Assembly: GCA_943704425.1 (NCBI GenBank)
Contig: CALSCP010002596.1
Span: forward strand, 1-33,605
Length of the DNA stretch: 33,605 nucleotides
Source of the DNA: Ministeria vibrans ATCC 50519
Lineage: Eukaryota > Opisthokonta > Filasterea
Direction of reading: 5' to 3'
In this document: in pieces, positions 19,191 through 28,105 of the stretch
How the letters are laid out: each line of letters begins with the position of its first letter
How positions within the stretch are numbered: the first letter of the stretch is position 1
Translations under genes and position numbers: made by a program
Notes under the pieces: model-generated
What the model was told of the DNA's origin: nothing
Databases searched by the model: none
The model's input: the letters and a program-made list of their open reading frames with translations, nothing else

Positions 19191-19578
19191 ATGGCGACGC
19201 TCCTGCTTGACCGAGGTGCGGTAGTGGACAAGGAATCGGGTGGCTTCACTGCGTTGATGAGAGCCTCGAGATCTGATCACGCTGACGTCGTCCAACTCCT
19301 ACTCAAGGCGGGTGCGGATCCACGTCAGACGGTCCAATTACACGATCGCACCTATTCTGCTTTGCGCAGTGCAAGGAGAGGCAGTGAGTTCTCGGTAAGG
19401 AAACGCAATGTAGGAACTCGAAAGTCGTCGCGACTCATGGGGGTTTGTAGAGAAAGCGTGTCCCATCGTGCTGCAAGAGAGCTGGCGCAATGAGCGTACA
19501 AACGACTCCTATGTACCTCGTGCTCAAAGGGCCTCCGACGAACAATGGCGGCGCCCATCCTACGACGTACTCCCATAA
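19191..19578 (+). CDS. Small ankyrin-repeat protein (~106 aa)
   Basis: Exon 1 (19191-19383) starts ATGGCGACG and encodes one partial and one full ankyrin repeat (LLLDRGAVVDKE; GFTALMRASRSDHADVVQLL ... AGADPRQ). A strong GTGAGT donor at 19384 and TTTGTAG acceptor ending 19450 give a 67-bp intron. Exon 2 then stays in frame (KKACPIVLQESWRNERTND) to TAA 19576. A GTAAGG donor at 19395 is an alternative. The protein is short for an ankyrin protein and may be the N-terminal part of a once longer gene. Ankyrin repeats are protein-binding scaffolds; the partner is unknown. The leader is shared with the LRR gene at 7640. Confidence 0.55.
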
Positions 19579-19732
19579 CGCGGACAGTCGACATGGAGCA
19601 CATGCCTCTGGGTCATCTACATCGTCGACGTACACGACGACGGACACGACGACCAGTTTTGGTAGCGGCTGGCGGTCGCGCCCGTTTAAGCGATGTGAGG
19701 GTTGGGGTTGTGAAAAGGACGTTTAATTTTTA

Positions 19733-19915
19733 TTAGAGGAAGTTGAGAAAGTGCTCCATTTCGCAGAGCGTTAAAGCTGGCAGGTCTATAGCTGGGGCGA
19801 TCTGGTAGACGTCGGTCATGGCGGGGGCGAGAGCAGTGAATTGAAGTGATCTCGGCGAATGAGGGACCTGTATGACGATCAAACGGCTTACGGCTCTACT
19901 CCATCTCCTACTCAC
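19733..19915 (-). other. Possible 3' exon of an unknown minus-strand gene
   Basis: The minus frame (QFTALAPAMTDVYQIAPAID, then LPALTLCEMEHFLNFL, stop) has coding-like composition. The flank GAATTGAAGTGATC at ~19838 recurs near 7500. No upstream exon is found because the dispersed repeat begins at 19921. Confidence 0.3.
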
Positions 19916-19920
19916 TGCTT

Positions 19921-20285
19921 TTCTAAGCTCTCAGTGTGCCTCCTTCTGCGAAAACACAAAGCCGAACAGTACGTGCATGGGTTGTACAGTTGAGTGTGTG
20001 TGGTGTTCGTTTGCCTGATGGTACCAACACGAAACACTGCCAACCCCTGCAATGGGGTCGTTTCTGTGGGCACAACGTTGGGGGTGTATGTGTTTAGTGT
20101 GTTGGCGAAGGATCTATGATGGTGGAGGGCGGTGATTGCATGTGAGAGCCACTCTCGCTTATTTTTTTATTATTTTTCTTTGAGAATCTCTCTGCTCGCT
20201 AGCGCCTGCAAATCACAATATCTTATGGGTGTAGGGATTGAGTGTTGGATATCTGGTGTGGCTTTGTAGGCTGCGTGTTGGTTAA
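19921..20285. repeat. Dispersed repeat family, copy 2
   Basis: Closely matches 2607-2995 over its whole length with short indels, including the T-rich run and the segment GCTAGCGCCTGCAAATC downstream of it. Confidence 0.8.
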
Positions 20286-20399
20286 GAGTGGAAATTTCTT
20301 GTCGTTCGTTTTTTTCGTGAACCGAACCATTTGACCTGCTTGCTAGCGCCATCCATTCGGGGTGTACTCTTGGTCCCGACCACCCGCAGGGATTGAGTG

Positions 20400-20530
20400 T
20401 TGGATGGCTGGTGTAAGGTACTCAACTGTGGACGCCAAGAGTCGTCGTAGCACTGGAAGAGCACTGCGCCAATCTGGGACGTCTCAAACTCCATGGCAAG
20501 ACGCTGCTCGTTGAATCCGGGTTGCCGCAT
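20400..20530 (-). pseudogene. Possible retroelement RNase H fragment
   Basis: The minus frame reads NEQRLAMEFETSQIGAVLFQ and then DDSWRP. IGAVLFQ with its preceding strand resembles the start of the Ty3/Gypsy RNase H domain (TDAS-x-x-GIGAVLxQ), but the usual TDAS is replaced and only about 40 residues are present. It is sandwiched between copies 2 and 3 of the dispersed repeat, so that repeat could be the element's LTR. Weak evidence only. Confidence 0.25.
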
Positions 20531-20539
20531 GTGTTTCGG

Positions 20540-20740
20540 TCGTGTGCGTGGTGTGTTGGTGAGGGTGATGTGATGGCCACGGCAGCATTTTCGTGAGGGT
20601 TGCCACTCTCTTTTATTTTTCTTGAAAAGTTAACAATCAATTCGCCTTTTCGAATCAAGTGTCAGAAGAAAACACAGAGCCGAGCAGTACGTGTATGGGT
20701 TGTACAATTGGGTGTGTGCTTCTTTATCCGTCCCGGTGAT
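20540..20740. repeat. Dispersed repeat family, partial copy 3
   Basis: Shares GTGTGTTGGTGAGGGTGATG, a T-rich block, and AACACAGAGCCGAGCAGTAC with GTGTATGGGTTGTACA with copies 1 and 2, in rearranged order. The surrounding interval 20741-21092 holds only simple repeats such as (CATA)n near 21010. Confidence 0.6.
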
Positions 20741-21092
20741 GAATCTATGAAATTTGTAAAGAAGAGGCAGGAGCGAAGAGAGCAGCTCTATTGATACGGG
20801 AGGGATGGGACGAAAACTAAAAATGGTCTTTACTACCGGCGGGGTATGTATTTGGTTCTATGGTCCTATGAACCCTTGGGTTTGGGGCTGATGTATGACT
20901 AGCTCCGGCTCTCGGCGGGGAAGGTTGGATGACCTGTTTTTCGCGCTTCTCGTTTCGCCGATTTCTTGTTGTCCTCGCCTCTCTCGGAGCTCGAGCTCGA
21001 GCTCGTCACACACATACATACATACATACACTGGGCTGCATATATTAACCGTGCACGCGTGGTGTTGCGTAGGACAGACAAAACATCAAAAC

Positions 21093-22820
21093 ATGCTGCG
21101 TATTGTGTTGAAAGGCGACAAGCAGAAGGTTTACGGCAAAGAGTTCTCCACCACCAAGCTGTACAAGCAGTACAAGGATCAGTTCAACCTCGAGGAGATC
21201 ATATGCGAGCACTCGGACCTCCACGTAGGCCTGCGTCCGTACCAGTATCGCGCGCTTCTCAGTGCTTACGACCACTACCGCGCGCCCTGCGCGCTACAAG
21301 CGAAGATTGCGATGCCTACCGGCTCAGGCAAGAGCATTGTCATTGCACTCTGTGCGTACGCCATCGGTACCCGCGTGCTCGTCCTCACCAGCTTGCCGTC
21401 ACTGTCCAATGAGGTACTCAAACACCTCGTTCCCGTCGTGGATCCGGAGACCGGTGTCACCAGGGACCGCTTTTCAGAATTCACGAATGTGAGTCCGGGG
21501 CAGTTTGTAGCCATGTGCCACCGCACTCGTGGCGATGTCGACGCCGTGCCCGAAGTCGTCCTCATTGGCGATGGGGAGAATGTTGAAGCGAAGCTGGCGG
21601 CAGTCAAGGGTGGCCAGGACAAGCCTGTGATTGTGGTGGTGAACTACCACAAGTTGAGCCAGGCACGGCGAGACGCGAACAACCGAACGGCAGTGGCTCA
21701 GTTCGGCTTTGACACGCTGATCACCGACGAGACGCATCATTCAGGGGCCACATCGTACGAGGCCATTACAGGCCTGCTGCCTACTGCGCGCAAGCTGGGA
21801 TTCAGTGCAACACCGTGGCACAACATCAACGACGTGCTCGCAGACTACCAGACACTTTTTGCACTGAGTGTCGAGGACGCCGTTACCTTCCGCGCTGTTG
21901 GTACACCCGTGCTCCACAAGCTGCGCATCAAGCACATCCACTTGTCGCCAAGGCAGGCTATCGAGGACTCCAAAAAGTTCTCGGTTTGCAGCGGCTGCGG
22001 CGAGCATGCAGAGATTGTCGGCGACAGCAGCACGCGCGGATGGAGCAGGAACGACCCCAACTATGAGGTCTACTGCTTGCCGTGTGCGATGGAGAAGCAG
22101 TGCCTTGACGAAGAGCCAGCGGACGTCACGAGTGCGTTTCGCAGGAGCAGGGGCGCGCGGATGCTTGTCAGCGGCCAGCTGATGCAAGTTGCTGGAGGAG
22201 ATCGAGAGCGAGAGGCGCCTCTGACAGCCGTATGGGCGCTGCTGACACATGCGCTCCTGCGACTGGTCGAGAAACGCGCCACCGGCAACATCAACCACAA
22301 GGCACTGGTGCGCTGCCAAAAGGATCTACCCGAGACCCAGGGTGGCTTCAAGCAAATGCCGTGGGTGCTCGATGTGTGCAGGCAGATTATTCACAAGCAC
22401 CAAAAAGAATGGGGGGTTCTGAAAGTGCGCACGTTTTCCGGCAGCGAGACTCAGCAGGCTCTGCAGCAAGAGCTGGACAGCGACAACATTCAGGTTGTGG
22501 TGGTGAAGGATAAACTGGGCGAGGGCTACGACGACAAAAGCTTCTCGGTCGTCGCGATTGTGAGCTACATAGGTTCCACCATCAAGTTCAGTCAGCTGGT
22601 GGGTCGTGCAATGCGCATGCGCGACACTGCGCATCCGGATGCCGACGACAATGCCGCGGACGTCTTTGCCCTGGACGACTTCAATGTCGATCTCCACTGG
22701 CAGGCGCTCAAGCAGCCTGTGCTCAGCAATGCCGACATCCCCAACGCCCGCGAGTGTTCTCTGGACCGGCCCGTGATCGCGGCCACCTTTGAAATGCAGC
22801 CTGAAAAGCCGCTAATTTGA
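21093..22820 (+). CDS. SF2 DExH helicase with internal zinc-ribbon-like insert, 575 aa, intronless
   Basis: ATG 21093 (AAAACATGC) is the first start before homology; the frame is open without introns to TGA 22818. Motifs in order: Q-like LRPYQYRALL (~47), Walker A PTGSGKS (75-81), Ia TSLPSL, DETH box (212-215), SATPW (238-242), VVVKDKLGEGYD (motif V, ~471-480) and QLVGRAMR (motif VI, 501-508). Between the two RecA lobes an insert carries C299-x2-C302 and C328-x2-C331, a probable zinc ribbon. The layout resembles ResIII/SSL2-like and A18-like viral or selfish-element helicases more than DEAD-box RNA helicases. It should translocate on nucleic acid using ATP. The lack of introns in an intron-rich neighbourhood hints at recent acquisition. 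Substrate and pathway unknown. Confidence 0.85.
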   Translation: MLRIVLKGDKQKVYGKEFSTTKLYKQYKDQFNLEEIICEHSDLHVGLRPYQYRALLSAYDHYRAPCALQAKIAMPTGSGKSIVIALCAYAIGTRVLVLTSLPSLSNEVLKHLVPVVDPETGVTRDRFSEFTNVSPGQFVAMCHRTRGDVDAVPEVVLIGDGENVEAKLAAVKGGQDKPVIVVVNYHKLSQARRDANNRTAVAQFGFDTLITDETHHSGATSYEAITGLLPTARKLGFSATPWHNINDVLADYQTLFALSVEDAVTFRAVGTPVLHKLRIKHIHLSPRQAIEDSKKFSVCSGCGEHAEIVGDSSTRGWSRNDPNYEVYCLPCAMEKQCLDEEPADVTSAFRRSRGARMLVSGQLMQVAGGDREREAPLTAVWALLTHALLRLVEKRATGNINHKALVRCQKDLPETQGGFKQMPWVLDVCRQIIHKHQKEWGVLKVRTFSGSETQQALQQELDSDNIQVVVVKDKLGEGYDDKSFSVVAIVSYIGSTIKFSQLVGRAMRMRDTAHPDADDNAADVFALDDFNVDLHWQALKQPVLSNADIPNARECSLDRPVIAATFEMQPEKPLI

Positions 22821-23750
22821 TGGCGTTTTCTGTTGCGTGTTTTAGAGTGAGAGAGAAAGAGAGAGAGAAGAGTGGCAATTGAAGCGACAAGCAACAAGAA
22901 TAAAGGAAAAGAGACACATTTACCCCGCCCACCGGCTTGTTCAGCTCGGGGTTGTCCCGGAGCGTCAGTGTGTGCCAATGACCAATGAGAACGGCAACAA
23001 CGTTCGATTAGACTTTTATTATTCAATAATATTAATAAAATTATTGTTCTCTGCCCAAGCCACCCTCTCCTCCGACTTCTGTGAGCACGCGTTGGCGTCC
23101 CGCGGTTCGCGGGCGTGACCTGGTGTCTGGTTGTTGGTCGTCGGCCATGACGCACCGCATCCCGGCCTACGCTCGCAAAGATGCTGTAGCGGCCGCGAGA
23201 CAGTGCCTTGAGGCAGTGTATGAGCACTACAGAGAGTGGCAGCGGCACCAACAGGGTCCCTGATGGCTGCTGCCTGCTCCTGATGAATTTCCCATTTTAT
23301 CTTTTTCTTTCTTCCTCCCTTTCTTTCCCATTTCCCTTTTTGCATTTCCCTTCCTCCTTTTTCTTCTCCCTTTTTCGTGTGTGACTGAAATTCTCGGCCG
23401 AAGAGGTAGAGCTTGCTGAACTCCACGATGATTGAGATCCAGAAGAGAAGAGACATGCCACATCAATGTCCACAAGTGGCGCGTTGTCGGCTCGCGCGTC
23501 GTGTCGAAGGCGTGCTGTGTCCGAATCGTTCCCTCCACTGGAAGGGATTCGGCTACGAGGGCAATGGCGGATTGTTAGAGCTCCCTTTGAAGCCCTTGTG
23601 GCTCAGTTTTCTTTAATTCTCGAATCTGTTCTTTGACTTGAGTCTTCTTGTGCCCCCCGTTTGTCCAGAAGGGAGTGGATCGTTGAAGTTTTCCAGTTGG
23701 CAAAAGCCATTGCCCGATGACAACTACTCGGCAAACACTGTTGGTTATTT
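22821..23750. other. Intergenic with small coding-like scraps
   Basis: A minus-strand scrap at ~22925-22970 reads LTLRDNPELNKPVGG and ends at a GTAAAT donor, resembling one leucine-rich repeat. A plus-strand 38-codon frame starts at ~23147 (MTHRIPAYARKDAVAAARQC) and ends at 23263. A long pyrimidine-rich tract occupies 23285-23375. Minus-strand frames at 23400-23540 are open, but I recognise nothing in them. Confidence 0.4.
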
Positions 23751-23940
23751 CCAAGATTGATCAAGGTGGATCAAGATGGATCAAGATTTTCAATAAAGGG
23801 GTTATAGGCGGTTTTGAAGTGTTCCAAATTCCAGTTCTGGAATTTCGCGACTTCGTCCATCTTGGTCGCTCTTGATTTCTCTTTATCCTCTTGATCCATC
23901 TTGATCCATCTTGGTGTCAAGAGCCAAGATTGATCTTGGC
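23751..23940. repeat. 26-bp inverted repeat built from TGGATCAAGA units
   Basis: 23761-23786 and 23889-23914 are inverted copies (24 of 26 match) separated by 102 bp. Further CCAAGATTGATC copies occur at 23751 and 23924, the latter palindromic. They lie just before the point where the SF3 helicase homology begins abruptly. This could be a small MITE or the end of the virus-like element. Confidence 0.65.
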
Positions 23941-24091
23941 ACGATCATCTTGACAAGATTTTCCAAGATTTTTGCTTTTCTTCCCGGCTCAAAGGGTGTG
24001 CTCCAGCCAGAACGACACTTTCAATATCTGCCATAGCAAAATTCAGACCATCAGCCATAGTGAAGGAGACATCGTATGGTCACTGAAATCA

Positions 24092-25501
24092 ATGTACATC
24101 AGCGAGAGTGGTTCTCAGGCTGTCTTCAGCATGCAGGACTGGTTCTTCAACTACAACCGCGACACATACACTCTTACCTGTGATCCGTCACAGCCGATTG
24201 TGTTCGAGAAGGGTGGTGCTCATTACATCAATATGTTCAAGGGTATCAAGGCCAAGAATGATAAGAAGTACGATGACTACACACAAGAGCAAAAATCTGC
24301 TTGTGAGTTTATCTGGGAGCACATCCACAAGGTCATATGTAGTGATAATGAACTTGACTTTAAATACCTGAGGCAACACATCGCGAACACTGTTCTTGGA
24401 CGTAAGCAGAAGACAATTGTCCTCCTTCTTGGAGAGCAGGGCTCGGGTAAGTCGACCGTGTTTGAGGACTTCATTGGGAAACTGGTGATAGGTCAGGAGG
24501 CGTTCCTGATCACAAACGATAGAAACTGTCTTCTCGGTCGCTTCAACGGCGAGTTACAGGGAAAGTGCGTTCTGTTTTTCTCAGAGCCACAGGGTGAAAA
24601 CACCGGCATCGGGTATTGGGAGGCATTTTCCGACAAGATGAAGCATCTTGCAACGGGCTTCACAATAGAGCTCGAGTTCAAGGGAAAGGACAAGATTTCG
24701 ATCCCAAACATCATCACAGTCTATCTTGTGGCAAACAGAATGCCAATGAAGATTGAGAAAGGTGATCGTAGAGTCTTTGCGCCTTTGATCAGCGGAGCAC
24801 GCATTGGAGACACAACGTACTTCGACAAACTCGTAAACTGCATCGAGATTGAGGGTGTTGCAGAGTGTTTCTACTCTCATTGTGCACAAATAGCTGATCC
24901 CAACTTCAACAGTCTGAAAGAACTGCTCTCGTTGCCAAATGAGGTCAAAAAGACTGTCATTGCCCAAAATTTGCATCCAGTGTACAAGTACGTCAAGGAG
25001 GCTTACTTGGAGCAAAAGGATGGTCTTGATATGGTCTTTGCTGATTTTGTCAAAGAGGTGTCCTGGTCAATGAAAGGCAAACCCCTGTCTCGAATTTCCG
25101 TCACCAAACTGTTGAAGAAGATAGATATCGAGACTGTGAGGAAGAACGTCACACTCGACAATGGTAAGAAGACCACTCGGTTCCACCTTTCAGAAACATA
25201 CGAAGAATTGCTTGAAAAGTTCCAGAAGCACAACTTGATACACGAAACGGATGACATCGATGACGGAACAATGGATGATGACGTGATTGATGATATACCG
25301 AAGAAAAAGGTTGACAAGACTGACTACAAGTTGGAACTGCTGATGGAGAAACTTGATGATCTCAAGAGGGAGAATGAAGATCTGAGAGCACAGCTGGCTG
25401 ACAAGAATGAGGTCAAAGCGGTGACCAAGGCGGTTGTGAAGAAGTCTAAGAAGAAGTACAAGAACACTATCACTGACAGCATTGATGAGATCTTTGGTTG
25501 A
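24092..25501 (+). CDS. SF3 (D5-like) helicase, N-terminally truncated
   Basis: First in-frame ATG is 24092, but coding-like sequence in the same frame extends back to ~23990 (QNDTFNICHSKIQTISHSEG), so the true N-terminus has been lost. Numbered from ATG 24092: an upstream D5-type region with MQDWFFNYNRDTYTL; Walker A GEQGSGKS (114-121); Walker B VLFFSEPQ (160-167); sensor VYLVANRM (210-217) followed by KGDRRVF (arginine finger). The C-terminal ~100 residues are charged and coiled, ending in Lys-rich sequence. In viruses of this type the SF3 domain is usually fused to a primase or polymerase and unwinds DNA during genome replication. No such partner is left here. The gene converges on the integrase. 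Confidence 0.85.
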   Translation: MYISESGSQAVFSMQDWFFNYNRDTYTLTCDPSQPIVFEKGGAHYINMFKGIKAKNDKKYDDYTQEQKSACEFIWEHIHKVICSDNELDFKYLRQHIANTVLGRKQKTIVLLLGEQGSGKSTVFEDFIGKLVIGQEAFLITNDRNCLLGRFNGELQGKCVLFFSEPQGENTGIGYWEAFSDKMKHLATGFTIELEFKGKDKISIPNIITVYLVANRMPMKIEKGDRRVFAPLISGARIGDTTYFDKLVNCIEIEGVAECFYSHCAQIADPNFNSLKELLSLPNEVKKTVIAQNLHPVYKYVKEAYLEQKDGLDMVFADFVKEVSWSMKGKPLSRISVTKLLKKIDIETVRKNVTLDNGKKTTRFHLSETYEELLEKFQKHNLIHETDDIDDGTMDDDVIDDIPKKKVDKTDYKLELLMEKLDDLKRENEDLRAQLADKNEVKAVTKAVVKKSKKKYKNTITDSIDEIFG

Positions 25502-25540
25502 TCATGTTTGCAAACTTTTGCAAAGTTTTGCAAGGTGCTT

Positions 25541-26812
25541 TTATTCATATTTTTTGTTCGGTTTTCTTTCTCTACCGCTTCTACTTGTAGTAGATGTGGT
25601 TTTCTTCTCTGGTGTCTTCTTGACTGCCTTCTTTACCGGTTTCGGGGCATCTTTCTTCTTTGGTAGTTTCTTAGCTGGCTTCAGAACGGTTTGTTTTGGT
25701 TTTACTTCGAACTCCTTCATAATGTCAGGAATCTCCTTCACAACCTGCGAACGGGGCAACCATCTGTCCCATTCAGGCCCGTAGCCTTTCCATCTGACCT
25801 TGTAGTGAATTCTACCTTTCTGCTTTTCTTTGTCAACGATCCTCGACACTTCAAATTTTCTTTGTGATTCCTTGCCTGGCTTCTGTTCATCTTTTTTGAC
25901 AACTTGTAGCTGGTTTTTCGTGTACACAACACCTGGATGGTTCTTGACCCTATAGCCGGGGGCCATCCCTGGATTGATCATCACTTGTTCAATTGGTTCC
26001 GGTTTGATAGACCATCGCACATCGCCACTCCGGAAATTGCCATGAAGTCTCTCGCCACCGACGGGATTACGGGGTTTGTCTATCGCAACTCTGACATATT
26101 CACCTTCTTTTAGTAGGTGACAGCCGGTACCACTGCATGATGGTGAAATGTCGCTCGATTTCGATTGCTTTGTTGACGTTTGCTTCTCTTGTGCATGCTG
26201 GTTCATCACACGAATAATAGACGGCAGATCCGACTTCCATTCTCGAGACTGTTCACCAGTTCTGAGTTCCTGTGCTAGTTGGCGCTTTGCAATTGCGTGA
26301 CCGATGGTCTTATTCGCATTTTCGACTAATGCCTGTTGACTCGATCGTCCTGGTGCTCCGACCTTGTGTATGATGCCCTTCTGCTTCAAAAGTGTGTCGA
26401 ACTGATTCTTGAACTCAGACCCACTGTCTGTCTGCATGTATTTGGGCCAGGAGAGTGTCTTCCGACTATAGATCTTCTTGAGGGCATCCGCAACTGTTTT
26501 TGCATCCCGAGACTTCAATGGCTCAGCGTCAACCTTTTTTGACGATGCATCCTTCACCACCAGAGAGTATTTGTACCCATTATCATTAGGCAGGTAGACT
26601 AAATCAGCTTGGTGTACGACGCCGGGATTCGGCACCTGAAAGCGAGCTTGGTTCTTCCCCTTTGCTTTCTTGGGAGGGGTGGTCAGGTTTGAAACCAGGC
26701 TATTTTTCTTGCTACTGGTGCCCAGCTCTTCATCCAATTTATCGAATAATGACTTCTTCTTAGTCTTCTTCTTAGTATTCTTTGTGCTACTCATTATATT
26801 GTAACAGTTCAT
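25541..26812 (-). CDS. Retroviral-type DDE integrase with C-terminal chromodomain
   Basis: A 423-codon single frame from ATG 26812. A Lys/Ser-rich N-terminus (1-60) is followed by an rve catalytic core: HQADLVYLP (D70), MQTDSGSEF (D129) and ALVENANKTI (E164), with 34 residues between the second D and E. A chromodomain sits at ~320-360 (FEVSRIVDKE ... HYKVRWKGYGPEWDRWLP), then a basic tail. No HHCC zinc-binding module is visible N-terminally, unlike most Polinton and retrotransposon integrases. In Polintons such proteins insert the linear element DNA, and the chromodomain can steer it to modified histones. The three catalytic acids are intact. Confidence 0.87.
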   Translation of the reverse strand: MNCYNIMSSTKNTKKKTKKKSLFDKLDEELGTSSKKNSLVSNLTTPPKKAKGKNQARFQVPNPGVVHQADLVYLPNDNGYKYSLVVKDASSKKVDAEPLKSRDAKTVADALKKIYSRKTLSWPKYMQTDSGSEFKNQFDTLLKQKGIIHKVGAPGRSSQQALVENANKTIGHAIAKRQLAQELRTGEQSREWKSDLPSIIRVMNQHAQEKQTSTKQSKSSDISPSCSGTGCHLLKEGEYVRVAIDKPRNPVGGERLHGNFRSGDVRWSIKPEPIEQVMINPGMAPGYRVKNHPGVVYTKNQLQVVKKDEQKPGKESQRKFEVSRIVDKEKQKGRIHYKVRWKGYGPEWDRWLPRSQVVKEIPDIMKEFEVKPKQTVLKPAKKLPKKKDAPKPVKKAVKKTPEKKTTSTTSRSGRERKPNKKYE

Positions 26813-26881
26813 AATAATTCTGGGTGGACATTACGTCCGTGGCATATAAATAATCACATCCTACAGTACAAACATACAACA
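26813..26881. promoter_or_regulatory. Bidirectional promoter with TATA box
   Basis: 69 bp between the integrase and fibre start codons. TATAAATAA at 26845-26853 lies 32 bases before ATG 26882 and probably drives the fibre gene; the reverse side is AT-rich (TTATATTG within the integrase leader). Confidence 0.55.
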
Positions 26882-27883
26882 ATGGCAACAAGAACTGTCA
26901 CGTACGCGGGATCCGCGCTCTTGAAGACAGCTGATAACAGCAACTTTATCTATGTCGGTAGTGAAGATAAATACTACAACGCAGGCGAATCAAAGCTGTA
27001 CACACAGGATGTGTCAGCAGAGGCTATCAGCGCTTCAAGTATGGCACTTACAGGTAATATGACTCTAGTTGATCTCTCCGCGTCTGGGGATATATCGGGA
27101 GTCGACATTGACGCTAGTGGCAATATGAGCTGTGTTCAACTCGATGCATCAGGTGCTGTCAACGGTGATTCCGCCGATATTACAAACAATGCCTCAGTTG
27201 GCGGTGCACTGACTGTTACAGGAAACGGTACATTTGCGGATGTTAATGGTTCCAATGCCACCTTTAGTGGCGCCGTGGCTGGTGATAATGGTACCTTTAC
27301 AGGAGACGTTAACGTCACTGGAGACATCACAGGAGGCAATGACTGCACCCTCTCTGGCCAGCTCCAGGCCCCAGAGATCCAAGTTACAGATGATGCTGAG
27401 ATCGTAGGCACACTGACACACGCCGAGTCCGGGGCCCAGATGACATCTCTTCAGACAACAGCTCCAAACTTCGAGGACGGAAGATCAGTCAGAGAGTACT
27501 CAATCAGCGCATTTTCAAACGACGGTTCAAACGTCCTGAAGTCATACGATCTCAGCGACGGGATAACCAAGGATGCTCTCATCGGCTTCGATGCCTTGAT
27601 TGTCGCAAAGAAGGACGATGCATCACTTGAATACGGCGGATGTTTCCGCGTGAATGGTGTAGCTAGCTATGTGGCTTCTACAGGCAATGCATCAGTTCTG
27701 TCATCTGCTATTGAACAGATCGGCCTCACATCTAGTGCAGACACAGACGGTTATAATGTCAGCGTCGCAAGTTCAACATCAAATCTTCAATTTTCATGCA
27801 CTACGGGTGCTGATACGGCTGGTGATGCAAAGGTGATGTGGTCAATCGATGTCGCAAGGTCGATGCTTGCGTGCAGTCAGTGA
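26882..27883 (+). CDS. Fibre-like virion protein with beta-solenoid repeats, 333 aa
   Basis: Single frame from ATG 26882. After ~45 residues, short repeats of the type (S/T)-x-G-(D/N)-(I/M/V)-(S/T)-x-V-D-(L/I) run to ~residue 185 (LSASGDISGVDIDASGNMS; TVTGNGTFADVNGSNATFSG; GTFTGDVNVTGDITGG). This is the pattern of tail-spike or fibre beta-helices in phages and large algal or protist viruses. The C-terminal ~130 residues form a different, globular domain (ALIGFDALIVAKKDD, YGGCFRVNGVASY), possibly trimerising or binding. It is probably a virion surface fibre of the virus-like element. No signal peptide or membrane span. I cannot name a family. Confidence 0.65.
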   Translation: MATRTVTYAGSALLKTADNSNFIYVGSEDKYYNAGESKLYTQDVSAEAISASSMALTGNMTLVDLSASGDISGVDIDASGNMSCVQLDASGAVNGDSADITNNASVGGALTVTGNGTFADVNGSNATFSGAVAGDNGTFTGDVNVTGDITGGNDCTLSGQLQAPEIQVTDDAEIVGTLTHAESGAQMTSLQTTAPNFEDGRSVREYSISAFSNDGSNVLKSYDLSDGITKDALIGFDALIVAKKDDASLEYGGCFRVNGVASYVASTGNASVLSSAIEQIGLTSSADTDGYNVSVASSTSNLQFSCTTGADTAGDAKVMWSIDVARSMLACSQ

Positions 27884-27917
27884 GAAGATGTAAAATGAAA
27901 AATGACATTCCAAAAAT

Positions 27918-27974
27918 GGAGGAAAAATCAGAATCCACAATTTTTTTAATTAGTAATCCTAGAATCCATACTTT
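27918..27974 (+). repeat. MULE left terminal inverted repeat
   Basis: 57 bases pairing with 31123-31179 in inverted orientation without mismatch that I can see. Just inside, the sequence folds on itself (AATCCTAGAATCCATA / TATGGATTCTAGGATT). TGGATTCT-type motifs occur four times by 28010. Confidence 0.85.
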
Positions 27975-28105
27975 TGTATGGATTCTAGGATTTTTTGTGT
28001 GGATTCTGGGGCGCGAATTTAAACTTCACTACCACCAAGTTTCTTGATCAAATAATTTAACGCAAGCATTGAGCAGTGACCCTGTGACAACTTTGGGTTA
28101 CTGTA

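Larger units (their letters stand above)
23985..27890. mobile_element. Remnant of Polinton/Maverick or Polinton-like virus element
   Basis: Three intronless genes are packed in 3.9 kb: an SF3 helicase (plus), a chromodomain integrase (minus, ending 39 bp from the helicase stop) and a fibre-like protein (plus) sharing a 69-bp divergent promoter with the integrase. The helicase-integrase combination is typical of Polintons and Polinton-like viruses. Major and minor capsid proteins, packaging ATPase, protease and polymerase are missing. The left end is cut inside the helicase and the right end is replaced by the MULE, so this is a fragment. Codon use looks more A/T-rich than the host genes. Confidence 0.65.

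Noticed and set aside
22592-23251. 219-codon minus-strand ORF
   Set aside because: Overlaps the helicase 3' end antisense and simple sequence; no domain or coding bias.
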